Assembly: GCA_963848115.1 (NCBI GenBank)
Contig: CAWKCP010000005.1
Coordinates: forward strand, 1-64,000
Origin: JAWKOK01 sp963848115
GTDB taxonomy: Bacteria > Chloroflexota > Anaerolineae > Caldilineales > Caldilineaceae
Length of the DNA: 64,000 nucleotides
Direction: 5' to 3'
The notes below the pieces were generated by a model. The model worked only from the letters and a program-made list of their open reading frames with translations. It did no database searches and had not been told where the DNA came from. Positions 8,764-17,641 of this stretch are shown here, piece by piece (within the stretch, counting starts at the first letter, position 1; every line of letters begins with the position of its first letter). The translations under genes were made by a program, and so were the position numbers.

Positions 8764-8830
8764 TTCACTTCCTTTGATCCTTGCGTGAATTGCAGGTGTA
8801 CAGGAATATTCACAATACTCCGGCAATCGT

Positions 8831-8995
8831 TCATTTCAAATGCTTCTTCGTGAAACTGAGCATTTCGTCCATCGCTACTTCGAAATTCGTTCCTTCGTAG
8901 ATGTCAAAATGCCCGATCGGATAGGTCTTCACTTCTGCCAAGTCCCCCAACACGTCAGCGGCAGAGGATTTGGTCTTCACGCCGAAGAGCCAGTG
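8831..8995 (-). pseudogene. C-terminal remnant of an alpha/beta hydrolase
   Basis: An open frame without a start codon reads YPIGHFDIYEGTNFEVAMDE and ends SFTKKHLK. The GHFDIYEG histidine context and terminal helix are the C-terminal end of an alpha/beta hydrolase. In frame it is immediately preceded by a stop, and its 5' part overlaps the end of the next membrane gene. The rest of the gene has been lost. Confidence 0.6.
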
Positions 8996-9636
8996 TCACC
9001 ACGCAATAGAACGATTCCCATCCACACGAACCAAACGATCTGGCCGAGGCCGAAAATCGCCCCGCCAATCTCACCGAGAGCGGGGATAGCTGAGAGGATG
9101 CCCGCCACACCGACCAGCAGGCCAATATAGTTCAACAGTCTGGGAAACTCACCTGCCCGCAATGCTGCCCAGCTAACCAAGAGAACCCATAAGCCGCCCA
9201 CGATCTCGTTTCCGCCACCTATGCCCTCAAAGACAGCTTCAATCGCCAACCAGACCGTGGCTGCTTGCGCCGGGTCAGTGCTGAAGAGACCGACGACAGT
9301 GCCCATGCCGATGTTAAAGATCATGCCGGCGGCGATGACGAGTCCAGCCCAGAGCAGTCCGAAAGCGGTCGCTGTCTGCGCCATTGCCGGTGCGCCGGCC
9401 TTCAAACGCTCGAAGAGCGCCAGCGCCAGGACAACCAGAACGATGCCAAATGCCACATAGATAACCAGAGTCATGATGTACATCAGGGTCTGGTTTTCCG
9501 CGAGCAAAGCCACTTTCTGGATAGGGTCGACGACAGCAGAATAGTCCACGACCAGGATGAAAAAGACCATGCCAACGATGTATGCTACTGCCTCATAGAG
9601 TGCAGCAAAGCCACCCATCTTCTGTAAACTCTTCAT
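8977..9636 (-). CDS. Six- or seven-helix membrane protein (DUF4386-like)
   Basis: A 219-residue integral membrane protein starting MKSLQKMGGFAALYEAVAYI after AAGGAG. The helix pattern resembles its DUF4386 neighbours, with a polar loop DYSAVVDPIQKVALLAENQT after helix 1 and a gly-rich helix GGGNEIVGGLWVLLVSWAAL. Its C-terminus overlaps an old hydrolase remnant. Function unknown; assignment to DUF4386 is tentative. Confidence 0.6.
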   Translation of the reverse strand: MKSLQKMGGFAALYEAVAYIVGMVFFILVVDYSAVVDPIQKVALLAENQTLMYIMTLVIYVAFGIVLVVLALALFERLKAGAPAMAQTATAFGLLWAGLVIAAGMIFNIGMGTVVGLFSTDPAQAATVWLAIEAVFEGIGGGNEIVGGLWVLLVSWAALRAGEFPRLLNYIGLLVGVAGILSAIPALGEIGGAIFGLGQIVWFVWMGIVLLRGDTGSSA

Positions 9637-9749
9637 TGCTCAATCTCCTTCTTCAACTGACGCTATTTTCCGATCGCTAATCTGAGCACACAAAACGCCA
9701 TCACCAATGTCAAGGGGGTAAATAGGGTTTCAGCATTGGACAGCTCCGT

Positions 9750-10484
9750 TCAGAATGTTGCCGGTGTGACTTCCGAATCGATTGCAGATGCGGTAAATCC
9801 CTTGGCGATCAGCCATACCGCAAAGACCATTTCTTGCAGCGCCATTGGCGCATAGAGGATGGTCGAGAACGTCGAGTTGGGATCGCCGGTTACGACGAGT
9901 GAAAGGCTTGCGATAAACATCAGAGGCGCGGCGACAAATCCCCAGGCTGACAACCAGCGAGGAACGATCTTCGACTGGTACAAGAGGTAATACAACATCA
10001 GAGCGCCGATACAGAAGACGGACTGCCCGAGCATGAAGGCGAAATCAACTGTTGCCAGCAACACAGTGCCACCGGTCTGGAAATAGGCGGTATCCGCAGC
10101 GCCAGTCTTCGCAAATTCCTGCCCCAGTGCCATGAGTGACAGCGTGGCAAGCACGGCAACAATAAATATTGTACTCTCTGCGATTCTGGTGCCGACGTAC
10201 CAAAGCGCTAGACCTTCCTTGATCTCTGTATCAGCGCTCCGATTTAGGATCGGATAGATCATGAATGCAACACCTGCAACGGCAACAGCCATAGTCAATT
10301 CAAGGAGTGCCAAGACAATCATCTGATTGGGATTTGCCGCAGCATTGGCAAGAATTCCTGGACCCTCCAACAGGGACTTCAGAGGGGCAACAGTCAGCAC
10401 GCCTGCAATCGTCGCGGCAATGTATAGCAGACCTACAACAATCGAACTCCTTCTGTTTGAACTCGGTTTTTCAACAGGTGTCAT
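9750..10484 (-). CDS. DUF4386 membrane protein
   Basis: A 244-residue protein. After a polar start it has the DUF4386 opening RRSSIVVGLLYIAATIAGVL, and further helices around residues 50-75, 85-105, 130-150, 160-185 and 205-235. The ATG at 10484 has GGGAG 8 nt upstream. The end of the protein is nearly identical in pattern (MVFAVWLIAKGF) to the next gene upstream, so the two are tandem paralogues. The family is uncharacterised. Confidence 0.75.
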   Translation of the reverse strand: MTPVEKPSSNRRSSIVVGLLYIAATIAGVLTVAPLKSLLEGPGILANAAANPNQMIVLALLELTMAVAVAGVAFMIYPILNRSADTEIKEGLALWYVGTRIAESTIFIVAVLATLSLMALGQEFAKTGAADTAYFQTGGTVLLATVDFAFMLGQSVFCIGALMLYYLLYQSKIVPRWLSAWGFVAAPLMFIASLSLVVTGDPNSTFSTILYAPMALQEMVFAVWLIAKGFTASAIDSEVTPATF

Positions 10485-10610
10485 CGTCTTGCTCCCGTTT
10501 CGATTTCGAAATCTGTGAGATCTAGCGCCCGAAACAACTGGCCTGGGTTCATTTTTCGGGCTTTGTCTTGAGCTCTCAAGTGTTCGGTATGCCAAGCCGA
10601 TGCCGTCAAT

Positions 10611-11363
10611 TTAGTCTTTGAACTCTGACGCAGTTTGGGTTGCGCCATCGTGCTCAACTGCAATGACGACATTGCCCTTCTTCGCTCCGCTTTCGACATT
10701 GATTGCCGGTGAATTGAAGCCTTTCACGATCAGCCAGACGGCAAATACCATTTCCTGTACGGCGATTATGACGTCTAGAATCCCAGGCAGATCCATCCTG
10801 AACAGCTCGGAAAAGAGCAGCGCGATTACGAACAGACCGCCAACAAAACCCCAACCTGATAGCCATCTCGGAACGAGTATTGATTGATACAATATGTAGT
10901 TCAAAATCAGGGCAGATATGCCAGAAGCAAATCGCAACCCAAGCGAAAAGGCCCAATCTGAGACTGCCAGCATTGTGGTGCCATTGCTTTGAAAGTGGGA
11001 AGCATCTGGCGTTCCTGCCCTGACGAATTCCCGACTCAATGCCAGTAGTGAAAGGACGCCGATGCAATAGACAATAAACAGTACGCCTTCGATAATCCTG
11101 GCGGCAGTGAACCCAAGAGCTAGGGCTTCATGGTCCCGTTTCAGAATTGGATACAGCATGGCGCCAATGCCAACAACGCAAAAAACATCAACAAGCATCA
11201 GAAGCAGAGCCAAACTCACTTGGAATTCATTTGCAGAAAGACGAACAAGATAATCCGGCGCATCGAGAGTGGGAGTCAACAGAACAACCGTTAGACTGGA
11301 TGCGACTGTCGCCATTATGTATAGCACGCCTACGAGAATTGCAGTCTTTCTGTATGTATTCAC
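10611..11363 (-). CDS. DUF4386 membrane protein
   Basis: A 250-residue paralogue of 9750-10484, with the opening NTYRKTAILVGVLYIMATVA and the shared MVFAVWLIVKGFNSPAI tail. It starts at GTG 11363 with AGGAG about 8 nt upstream. About seven hydrophobic segments are visible. It lies 11 nt downstream of a lipoprotein gene, suggesting an operon of lipoprotein and two DUF4386 genes. Confidence 0.75.
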   Translation of the reverse strand: MNTYRKTAILVGVLYIMATVASSLTVVLLTPTLDAPDYLVRLSANEFQVSLALLLMLVDVFCVVGIGAMLYPILKRDHEALALGFTAARIIEGVLFIVYCIGVLSLLALSREFVRAGTPDASHFQSNGTTMLAVSDWAFSLGLRFASGISALILNYILYQSILVPRWLSGWGFVGGLFVIALLFSELFRMDLPGILDVIIAVQEMVFAVWLIVKGFNSPAINVESGAKKGNVVIAVEHDGATQTASEFKD

Positions 11364-11374
11364 TCATCTTTCTC

Positions 11375-11908
11375 CTACTGCCGGCGTTCCAGCTCGACCT
11401 TGCACAGCGGGTAGGGATACTTCCATCCCTGTCGCCACATAAGCCCGCCTCGAATCTCACCATCGACAAGATCAAAGGGGATCGTGAACGATTTCAGATC
11501 GTTTTCATCCTGTCCAGCGACGATAGGCCCGGAAAGATCGCCATCGATAATGATGTAGTCGCTGGCCATGTTCAGTCTTCGTCCCAGTTCACCTCGGTTG
11601 CGTTTGAGCACAGACTCCTCGAGCGTTGCCTCACCAACCGACCCTTCAGTAGCGGCGTCCTCCCGGATGGTGATGTGCATCGACACTGCCTGACGGGTGC
11701 GTTCGACGCCATCCGGCAAATTGGCCGGATTGAAGACGACCGGCAGGCTAATCTCACATTCGCCATGCCACGTCCCGATCAGAGACGGATCAACCTGGTC
11801 GATAGAGGCAGCTCCACAGCCGGCCAGCAGCATCCCCATCACAATGATCGTGAAAAGAGAAAGTCGGTTCTCTACGATTTTCATGGCGCCGATTCTTTTA
11901 ACCTTCAT
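11375..11908 (-). CDS. Putative lipoprotein
   Basis: About 177 residues. A basic start (MKVKRIGAMKIVENR) is followed by a hydrophobic stretch and the lipobox LAGC, so it should be lipidated at the cysteine near residue 31 and anchored outside the membrane. The mature domain contains IGTWHGECEISL and an all-beta pattern with paired acidic turns; no family is recognised. The ATG at 11908 (GGAGG 11 nt upstream) and the ATG at 11884 are both possible starts. Probably transcribed with the downstream DUF4386 genes. Confidence 0.65.
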   Translation of the reverse strand: MKVKRIGAMKIVENRLSLFTIIVMGMLLAGCGAASIDQVDPSLIGTWHGECEISLPVVFNPANLPDGVERTRQAVSMHITIREDAATEGSVGEATLEESVLKRNRGELGRRLNMASDYIIIDGDLSGPIVAGQDENDLKSFTIPFDLVDGEIRGGLMWRQGWKYPYPLCKVELERRQ

Positions 11909-12140
11909 CTCGAAATTCGCCTCCAGAGACTCGCGCATGTCACCCTCGTACCCACCGTAGGCGCGAGGCACGCAAAGCATAGCGTCAAATGCTATCGCGG
12001 TGTAGATACGAAAGTATGGTCTTGGGTACGATTGTGGGGTATTGAAGCGAATTGGCGTGTTGATTCGGCGGCTCTGTAAGCCGTTGAGGCAGCGTTCTCC
12101 AAGCCAAGGACGCGAAGGCGTGGGGGAGGCGGCGTCTAGA

Positions 12141-14882
12141 CTACAACAAATCCAACTCGCGTGCGCGAGCCACCGCTTCGGTACGCCTTTGAACAGCGAG
12201 TTTGGCGTAAATACTGCGAGTGTAACCCTTGACTGTGCTCAAGGCCAGAAAGAGTCGCTCACAGATCTCACGGTTGGAGAGCCCTTGGGCGACGAGTTGG
12301 AGAACCTCAAGCTCGCGCGGGCTGAGCGGCTCGATCAATCTGGACTGAGGCTGGCGCGTTTCTGAAGAAGAAGGCATTTTCGCCTCGCTATCCGAAAATG
12401 CGGCCAACAGCCGCCGTGTATAGTCCGGTACAATCCCATGCGTGACGGCACTGTGAAGCAGCGAGCCCAGCAGCAGTCCTTCATCCACAAAAACACGAAC
12501 GTAACCGCCCGGTTCAGCAAGAACAAGCGCTTGCCTCAGTGCCGCCATCGCCTCGATGCTATCGCCCTGGGCTTGCAATGCAAGCGCGTTGAGGATCAAG
12601 ATCTCGATCGCAGTTGAGGTCCGGTCCCCTTCTTCCGCGACCTTAAATTGACGGTCCAACAGTCGGTGTGCCGCCTCTGCTCGCCCCTGAGCCAATAGGA
12701 TGCGGGCAAGCACAATATACTCCATTTCGTGTGCGTAGGCTGGTTTGCGATCAGCATTTAGCCCGCGAGCCGCAACCCATCGTGATGCTGTTTGCACTTC
12801 CCCTTGGGCTAGCCACAGCCGCGCTTGCCAGGCCGCACTCAAGTCCGTAATCCAGGGCGGCACAAAGGCGTCTTGGGCCAATATCTCAATCCTATGGACG
12901 ATCTCTTCGGCGCCGGCAATGTCTCCCAGCGAAAATCGGGTCCGTATCAAACAGACGTAGCTCCAGCCAAGCATGGCCACATCTCCGCCTCGTTCCGTCA
13001 ATTCAACACCATCAGTCGCCTTGTCTATCGCGTCATCCAGCTCATTGAGTTCGGCCAGCGTCTCGCCCCATATCGCCAATAGCCAACCGGCCACAACTGT
13101 CTGTGCCATCCCATTTTTGGCTGCAAATTCCATCTGTTGCCGGCAGATTTCTATGGCCTGTTGCAACCGACCCTGATTCCTGAGAATGATCGCCAGCTTC
13201 AAACTGGTGACCAAAATCTGCATGCTATTGTTCGACAATCTGCTCGTCTCTACCGCATCTCGTCGGGCATGATAGGCGTCTCCCATCTCTCCGCTAAGAT
13301 CGTATCCATCGCCCAGAATATGGGTTGCGGCGCTGCGCCAGGCCATCTCCTGCGCGGGCAGATAGTCGAGTGCTCGTCGTGCATGTTGGATGATTGCCGG
13401 TACTTCTCCACCGTAAAACGCCGAGAACGCCCGAACAGTAGCTGCCCTGCCGCGCAGCGTCGCATCGGCAATATCCTGTTGCTGATTCTGAGCTTGGTCT
13501 GTCAGTTGATCGGTTCCATCCGGGATGGATCGAAGTGCCCGTTCAACAAGTCGAATCACCTCTTCGGCAGCCTCCCGGTTGCCGTCGGCCAGGAGATACC
13601 AAGCATGAAAGATGCAGAGCTGTGGTTTGGACAAGAGCAACTCGACAGGCAGTCCAGCCAGCCAACGCTGCAATTTTGTATCAGTGCCCGTCTCCCACAG
13701 CGCCTCAGCCACGTGCTCAATCTGTCTGGCTGCGTCGTCGAAATCCTTGGCACGCAGCGCATGCTCGATTGCCTCGTCGACGAAGCCGTTCTGTTTGTAC
13801 CATTCGCCGGCGCGCCGGTGATACGATGACACATGTTCCGGCAAAGCTTGCCGCAAGCGTTGTCTCAATAGGTCAGCGAAGAGATGATGATAGCGGTACC
13901 AACGCCGCTCGTCATCCAGCGGAGTGAGAAATAGATTGGCCGCTTCGAGGGTTTCCAGAATCGACTGGCTGTCTTGTCGCCGGGTCACAGCATCACAAAG
14001 AGGGCCGCTCAGTCGATCCAGGATCGACGTCTGCAACAGAAAGTCTTCGGTGCCCTTGGGGCGCTGCTGGAGCACCTCGTCGGCTAGGTAGTCATGGATG
14101 TAGCGGTCACTACTGGTGAAGCGATCGACGAATGCGGAGACATCGCCGTCGCGCTTGAGTCCCTGCATTGAAAGCGCAGCCAGTTGCAAACCGGCAGCCC
14201 AGCCTTCGGTGTGGGCCACCAGTGCGGTCACCTCTTCTGAGGAAAGGTCCAGGCCGATACTATTGTCCAGAAACACGGTGGTTTCGTCGAGGTTGAAGCG
14301 CAGATCAGCTTCGCGAATTTCGGTCATTTGATCGCGGGCACGTAGGCGCGACAGGGGCAAGGATGGATCGAACCTACTGGCGATGATCAAGTGCATCCCG
14401 CCATGGCCGCCGGTCTGTTGGGGCAGGTGGTCCAGTATGAAGGCAAGCGCGTTGTCGACAGACGGGGATTCGATCACATGGTAGTCATCAAGTACGAGGA
14501 CAAAGTGGTTCGGTACGGCGCTGATCCAATTGAGCAGCGCCGTCAGAACCACTTCGGTCGGCGGCGGCTGAGGTGATTGAAGCAGCCCCAACACCTCTGC
14601 GCCAATACTTGGCGCAATCGTCTGCAGAGCAGCGACAAGGTAAGTCAAAAAGCGTGAGGGGTCGTTGTCCGCTTCGTCCAGCGACAGCCATGCGACCGGC
14701 CGTTCACGGCCGGCGATCCATTCACAGATCAAGGTGGTTTTACCGAAACCGGCGGGCGCGGAAACGAGCGTTAGTTTGCGGTGCAGTCCCTCGTTCAGCG
14801 GCTCGATCAAACGCGGTCGATGGACAGCCTTGGGCCGCGGTGGTGGGGCATAAAGTTTCGTGGATAGAATCGGCACCTGCAT
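12141..14882 (-). CDS. MalT-like LuxR-family ATP-dependent transcriptional regulator
   Basis: A 913-residue STAND-type regulator. Residues about 40-50 are the P-loop SAPAGFGKTT, and WLSLDEADNDPSRFL is the family's next conserved block. Residues about 120-135 (FVLVLDDYHVI) are Walker B. The middle (about 380-800) is a TPR-like helical array. The C-terminus (about 845-905) is a LuxR helix-turn-helix (LSPRELEVLQLVAQGLSNRE). Such proteins oligomerise on binding an inducer and ATP. The inducer is unknown; neighbouring membrane genes are possible targets. A truncated relative lies at 227-472. Confidence 0.9.
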   Translation of the reverse strand: MQVPILSTKLYAPPPRPKAVHRPRLIEPLNEGLHRKLTLVSAPAGFGKTTLICEWIAGRERPVAWLSLDEADNDPSRFLTYLVAALQTIAPSIGAEVLGLLQSPQPPPTEVVLTALLNWISAVPNHFVLVLDDYHVIESPSVDNALAFILDHLPQQTGGHGGMHLIIASRFDPSLPLSRLRARDQMTEIREADLRFNLDETTVFLDNSIGLDLSSEEVTALVAHTEGWAAGLQLAALSMQGLKRDGDVSAFVDRFTSSDRYIHDYLADEVLQQRPKGTEDFLLQTSILDRLSGPLCDAVTRRQDSQSILETLEAANLFLTPLDDERRWYRYHHLFADLLRQRLRQALPEHVSSYHRRAGEWYKQNGFVDEAIEHALRAKDFDDAARQIEHVAEALWETGTDTKLQRWLAGLPVELLLSKPQLCIFHAWYLLADGNREAAEEVIRLVERALRSIPDGTDQLTDQAQNQQQDIADATLRGRAATVRAFSAFYGGEVPAIIQHARRALDYLPAQEMAWRSAATHILGDGYDLSGEMGDAYHARRDAVETSRLSNNSMQILVTSLKLAIILRNQGRLQQAIEICRQQMEFAAKNGMAQTVVAGWLLAIWGETLAELNELDDAIDKATDGVELTERGGDVAMLGWSYVCLIRTRFSLGDIAGAEEIVHRIEILAQDAFVPPWITDLSAAWQARLWLAQGEVQTASRWVAARGLNADRKPAYAHEMEYIVLARILLAQGRAEAAHRLLDRQFKVAEEGDRTSTAIEILILNALALQAQGDSIEAMAALRQALVLAEPGGYVRVFVDEGLLLGSLLHSAVTHGIVPDYTRRLLAAFSDSEAKMPSSSETRQPQSRLIEPLSPRELEVLQLVAQGLSNREICERLFLALSTVKGYTRSIYAKLAVQRRTEAVARARELDLL

Positions 14883-15019
14883 CGTTTAAGTATAAACGAC
14901 ACGGCGATTCGGTAAAAGGCAAAGAAAATCGACTGCGGTGCGTTTTTCGCGAGGCAGCCTTCTTGTATCCATACGACATGTGAGCCTAGTACGGTTAGGC
15001 GTAAATAGGTCGATGGTTC

Positions 15020-15105
15020 GTAGGTCCGGCTGGTAGCCGGACGAGGTCGGTGACCGCTGGATCTGTCTGGTTATTGAAGCTTGTCACGCTGGTAGCGTGA
15101 CCTAC
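15020..15105. repeat. BIME-like pair of REP hairpins with GTAG heads
   Basis: Two hairpins face each other. The first is GTAG followed by TCCGGCT-GGT-AGCCGGA (15025-15041). The second is GTCACGCT-GGT-AGCGTGAC (15083-15101) followed by CTAC. The head tetranucleotide GTAG, inverted on the second arm, is the hallmark of REP elements moved by RAYT/TnpA-REP transposases. The intergenic stretch 14883-15230 contains nothing else I can identify. Confidence 0.6.
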
Positions 15106-15230
15106 CGTACCACGGGCTTACTTACGCCGTCGGGTACTAGGTTACGGCTCACTCAATTGATCGGGCACACACACATAGAGGCCCGGACTTCGCGGTCCTA
15201 GACTGAGCTACGAAGTAACTCTCAGGGATG

Positions 15231-15962
15231 TCACCCTTTCCCATCGTGTGTTTGCGCTCTGCGAAATGCAAGGTCATGCAATGGCGAACGACTCAGCACA
15301 AATACAACGATGCCTATGTCGAGGGCGACACCGAGCAACGTGAGGAGCCACAGCTGTTCCAAGGCAAAACCCACGCCATAGCCTGTTGAAATCACTATCG
15401 CCAACGGGCCTGAGATCTGGAGCAGCGGTTCTCGCCATCGGTCAAACGCCACTGTCCCGGCCTCTGCGTTCGAACCAGCCTCTGCACGTCGGTCTGCCCG
15501 AAGCGCCCAGATCAAGAGCGCAGGCCTCGCCAGGTTCATGACATTTTGCAGCGAATTGCCCGGCGCAAGGTTGCCGGTCGCCGCAATATCCATGAGATGG
15601 ACGATGGTTGCGCCGACCGAAAAAATGGTCACCGCCAGCACCGTGGCCTCCCGAAAGCCATCGCGGCGGCCGGTGGCAACGATGCCCATCACGCCGATGG
15701 CAAGATTGGCGAACGCCACCTCAAGCTGAAACGGGCTACCCGCCTCCCAGCCAATGAATGACGCCACCATATCCGAAAGGAAAAAATGGGCAAAGAAGTT
15801 GGCAATGCCGTTGGCGGCCACGCTGATGCCGAATAAGAAGATCAGCGCGACCTCCAGCTTGCGTTCCCGTGAGTTTGCGGTGCTATCGAAACGAATAACG
15901 ATCCACGCCAACAACAATGGGAATAGTGTGAAGACGAAAAGACGAGTTGCGGCAACTGCCAT
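15231..15962 (-). CDS. DUF6790-like membrane protein
   Basis: A 243-residue protein with about six helices. The block NGIANFFAHFFLSDMVASFIG followed by WEAGSPFQLEVAFANLAIGV is characteristic of DUF6790. The loop GNLAPGNSLQNVMNLARP precedes a polar linker (RADRRAEAGSNAEAG) and two last helices. The ATG at 15962 follows a GGAGG-like site in the adjoining region. It is a single gene flanked by REP and R1 elements. The family is uncharacterised. Confidence 0.7.
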   Translation of the reverse strand: MAVAATRLFVFTLFPLLLAWIVIRFDSTANSRERKLEVALIFLFGISVAANGIANFFAHFFLSDMVASFIGWEAGSPFQLEVAFANLAIGVMGIVATGRRDGFREATVLAVTIFSVGATIVHLMDIAATGNLAPGNSLQNVMNLARPALLIWALRADRRAEAGSNAEAGTVAFDRWREPLLQISGPLAIVISTGYGVGFALEQLWLLTLLGVALDIGIVVFVLSRSPLHDLAFRRAQTHDGKG

Positions 15963-15975
15963 TTGGACCTCCGAA

Positions 15976-16110
15976 TCTCAGTACTCACTTCACGATTTGT
16001 CATTCTATTCGCAGAGCGGTCGCAAAGCGACAACGGGTCAATCGGACCCCTCCACGCTGGCAAGATGCCAGTGAAGAATCTCGTGTTTCATGAAATCGTG
16101 AACTACTGAA
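15976..16110. mobile_element. MITE-like element R1, copy 3
   Basis: The right end AAATCGTGAACTACTGAA (16093-16110) is identical to that of copy 1. The left end (CTCAGTACTCACTTCACGATTTGTCATTC around 15977-16005, given in two parts because of drift) is degenerate. The interior is non-coding. It fills the gap between the DUF6790 gene and the GNAT gene exactly, ending 1 nt before the GNAT stop. Confidence 0.6.
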
Positions 16111-16111
16111 T

Positions 16112-16609
16112 CTAGCCTATTTCAGGCTTCAAATTCTTTTCCATATGAATGACGGGAACTGGATTCCCATCCATCTCATGCTCGACACGTTCAACGGTTT
16201 GATATCCCAACCGTTCATAGAATCCGGAGGCAGACAATCCCGCCATCAAGTAGACTCGACCGAGACGGCGCTGGCGGGCATAGGATTCTAGCTCGGCCAT
16301 CAGCTGTCTGCCGATGCCGGTGCTGTGCCTTGACACGTCGACAAAGACGCTCCTGATTCGATCATCGGCCAAGGATGCCGTGCCAACCAGATCGGCCCCA
16401 ATCGTACCGACCAGGGTGAACTGGCGTGCTCCATCCTCGATGAGTTTTTCAGGCGTGAAAGAGAGCGCCAGCGCTTCGATGGCCTCGCTCGAATAGTCTT
16501 GAATCAACACTTGGCGCAAATTCTCAACAATCAGCTGACTTAGACCCTCGGCGTCGCCGGGCACAAACTCTCTCACGACCAGGGTTTGATCACTTTCTTG
16601 CATCGTCAT
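16112..16609 (-). CDS. GNAT family N-acetyltransferase
   Basis: A 165-residue single-domain acetyltransferase. The acetyl-CoA binding loop is HSTGIGRQLMAELE (Q/RxxGxG/A type) near residues 95-105, preceded by the strand RSVFVDVS. The end GFYERLGYQTVERVEHEM is the usual C-terminal strand pair. Substrate unknown. Its stop codon is 1 nt from an R1 element. It is the last of three adjacent GNAT genes in the same direction. Confidence 0.85.
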   Translation of the reverse strand: MTMQESDQTLVVREFVPGDAEGLSQLIVENLRQVLIQDYSSEAIEALALSFTPEKLIEDGARQFTLVGTIGADLVGTASLADDRIRSVFVDVSRHSTGIGRQLMAELESYARQRRLGRVYLMAGLSASGFYERLGYQTVERVEHEMDGNPVPVIHMEKNLKPEIG

Positions 16610-16636
16610 TCTCCCCGCACAGGGTTAGCAGCAGTG

Positions 16637-17161
16637 TCAGAGTCGCAGTTCAAACAGCTGTTCGGGCGCGCTGGCACTCTCCGGTGTGCACACAAACCCG
16701 TTCTTTTCCAAGACACGCCTTGATGGCATATTCTCGCGGGCGACACCGCCGACCAGCGACCCGACACCTGCACCTTTGCACCATTCAACGAGCCCATGAA
16801 TCAACTCTGTGGCCAACCCGCGACCCCAGGCCGACTCTGCCAACAGGTAACCTAGGCGAACTTCGGGCCCGGCATCCCCATCTTGTTCGATCTCAAACAA
16901 AATAACCAACCCGGCCGGTCTTTTCGACACGCGTTCGATGACAAGCAACGTCGCGCCTTCTTCATCCCGATCCTGAACCCATCGTCGCGCACGCTCAAGT
17001 GAGTATTCCCCTTGCCACGGCTCAGGCAGCGAGCGCGTCACCGCCGGTGTAAGCATGGCGTGCACGACGATCTGCCAGATCCTGGGAAGTCCATTCATCA
17101 GCGGAGAGCCCATGCCACTCTTTGACGAGGAGCCGTTCAGTTTCGAAACTACATGATTCAC
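16637..17161 (-). CDS. GNAT acetyltransferase, RimJ-like
   Basis: A 174-residue GNAT protein of the RimJ/RimL type: strand ATLLVIERVSKRPAGLVILFEI, then LGYLLAESAWGRGLATELIHGL with the WGRGLATE acetyl-CoA loop, and the terminal RRVLEKNGFV. It overlaps the following frameshifted GNAT gene by 4 nt (ATGA-type junction), so the two were translationally coupled. It probably acts on an amino acid or protein N-terminus, but the substrate is unknown. Confidence 0.8.
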   Translation of the reverse strand: MNHVVSKLNGSSSKSGMGSPLMNGLPRIWQIVVHAMLTPAVTRSLPEPWQGEYSLERARRWVQDRDEEGATLLVIERVSKRPAGLVILFEIEQDGDAGPEVRLGYLLAESAWGRGLATELIHGLVEWCKGAGVGSLVGGVARENMPSRRVLEKNGFVCTPESASAPEQLFELRL

Positions 17162-17618
17162 TGATCATTTATCTGCCGCTCGTAGTAGAGACTCAAGGGA
17201 TCTTCCCGGTAATTACCAAATGGCGGAATCGGCACAAAGCCGCAACGTTGGTAGAGGCCAATGGCTTCTCTCTGATAGATACCGGTCTCCAGGCGCAAGA
17301 CAGGCATATGATTCTGTCGTGCCATCTCGGTCAGATGATCCAGCATCCGTCTTCCCAACCCCAGCCGACGAAAATCCGGTCGTACATACGCTTGATCTCG
17401 GCGTACTCGTCGCCAAACAGTTGGATTCCGGCACAGCCGGCCGCAACGCCCGCATGCCGCATCACATAGAAGAAGACCTGTTCACGCAGCAGTTTACTGA
17501 CGCTGTAGCCATGTCGACTCTCTTCAGGATATTGTGGGGCCAGGTATGCTTCTAACTCGGCAATCAGCAGAGTCGCTTCTGCTGAATCAGGCCGTTCGGC
17601 CCTGATAGTGGTTGTCAT
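17158..17618 (-). pseudogene. GNAT acetyltransferase split by a 4-bp contraction
   Basis: The first half (MTTTIRAERPDSAEATLLIA to EYAEIKRMY, 17618 to about 17385) and the second half (RPDFRRLGLGRRMLDHLTEM to the end, 17381 to 17158) are in different frames. Joined, they give one normal GNAT protein with EIKRMYVRPDFRRLGLGRR as the acetyl-CoA loop. The junction reads ATGTACGACC where ATGTACGTACGACC would restore the frame, so loss of one tandem GTAC copy explains it. It is either a recent mutation or an assembly slip. Confidence 0.7.
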
Positions 17619-17641
17619 TGTCTCACTTGACTTCTCGACTA

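Noticed and set aside
11147..12079. A 310-codon plus-strand frame
   Set aside because: It runs opposite the lipoprotein and DUF4386 genes, which have start sites, helices and a lipobox; the plus frame has no such features.
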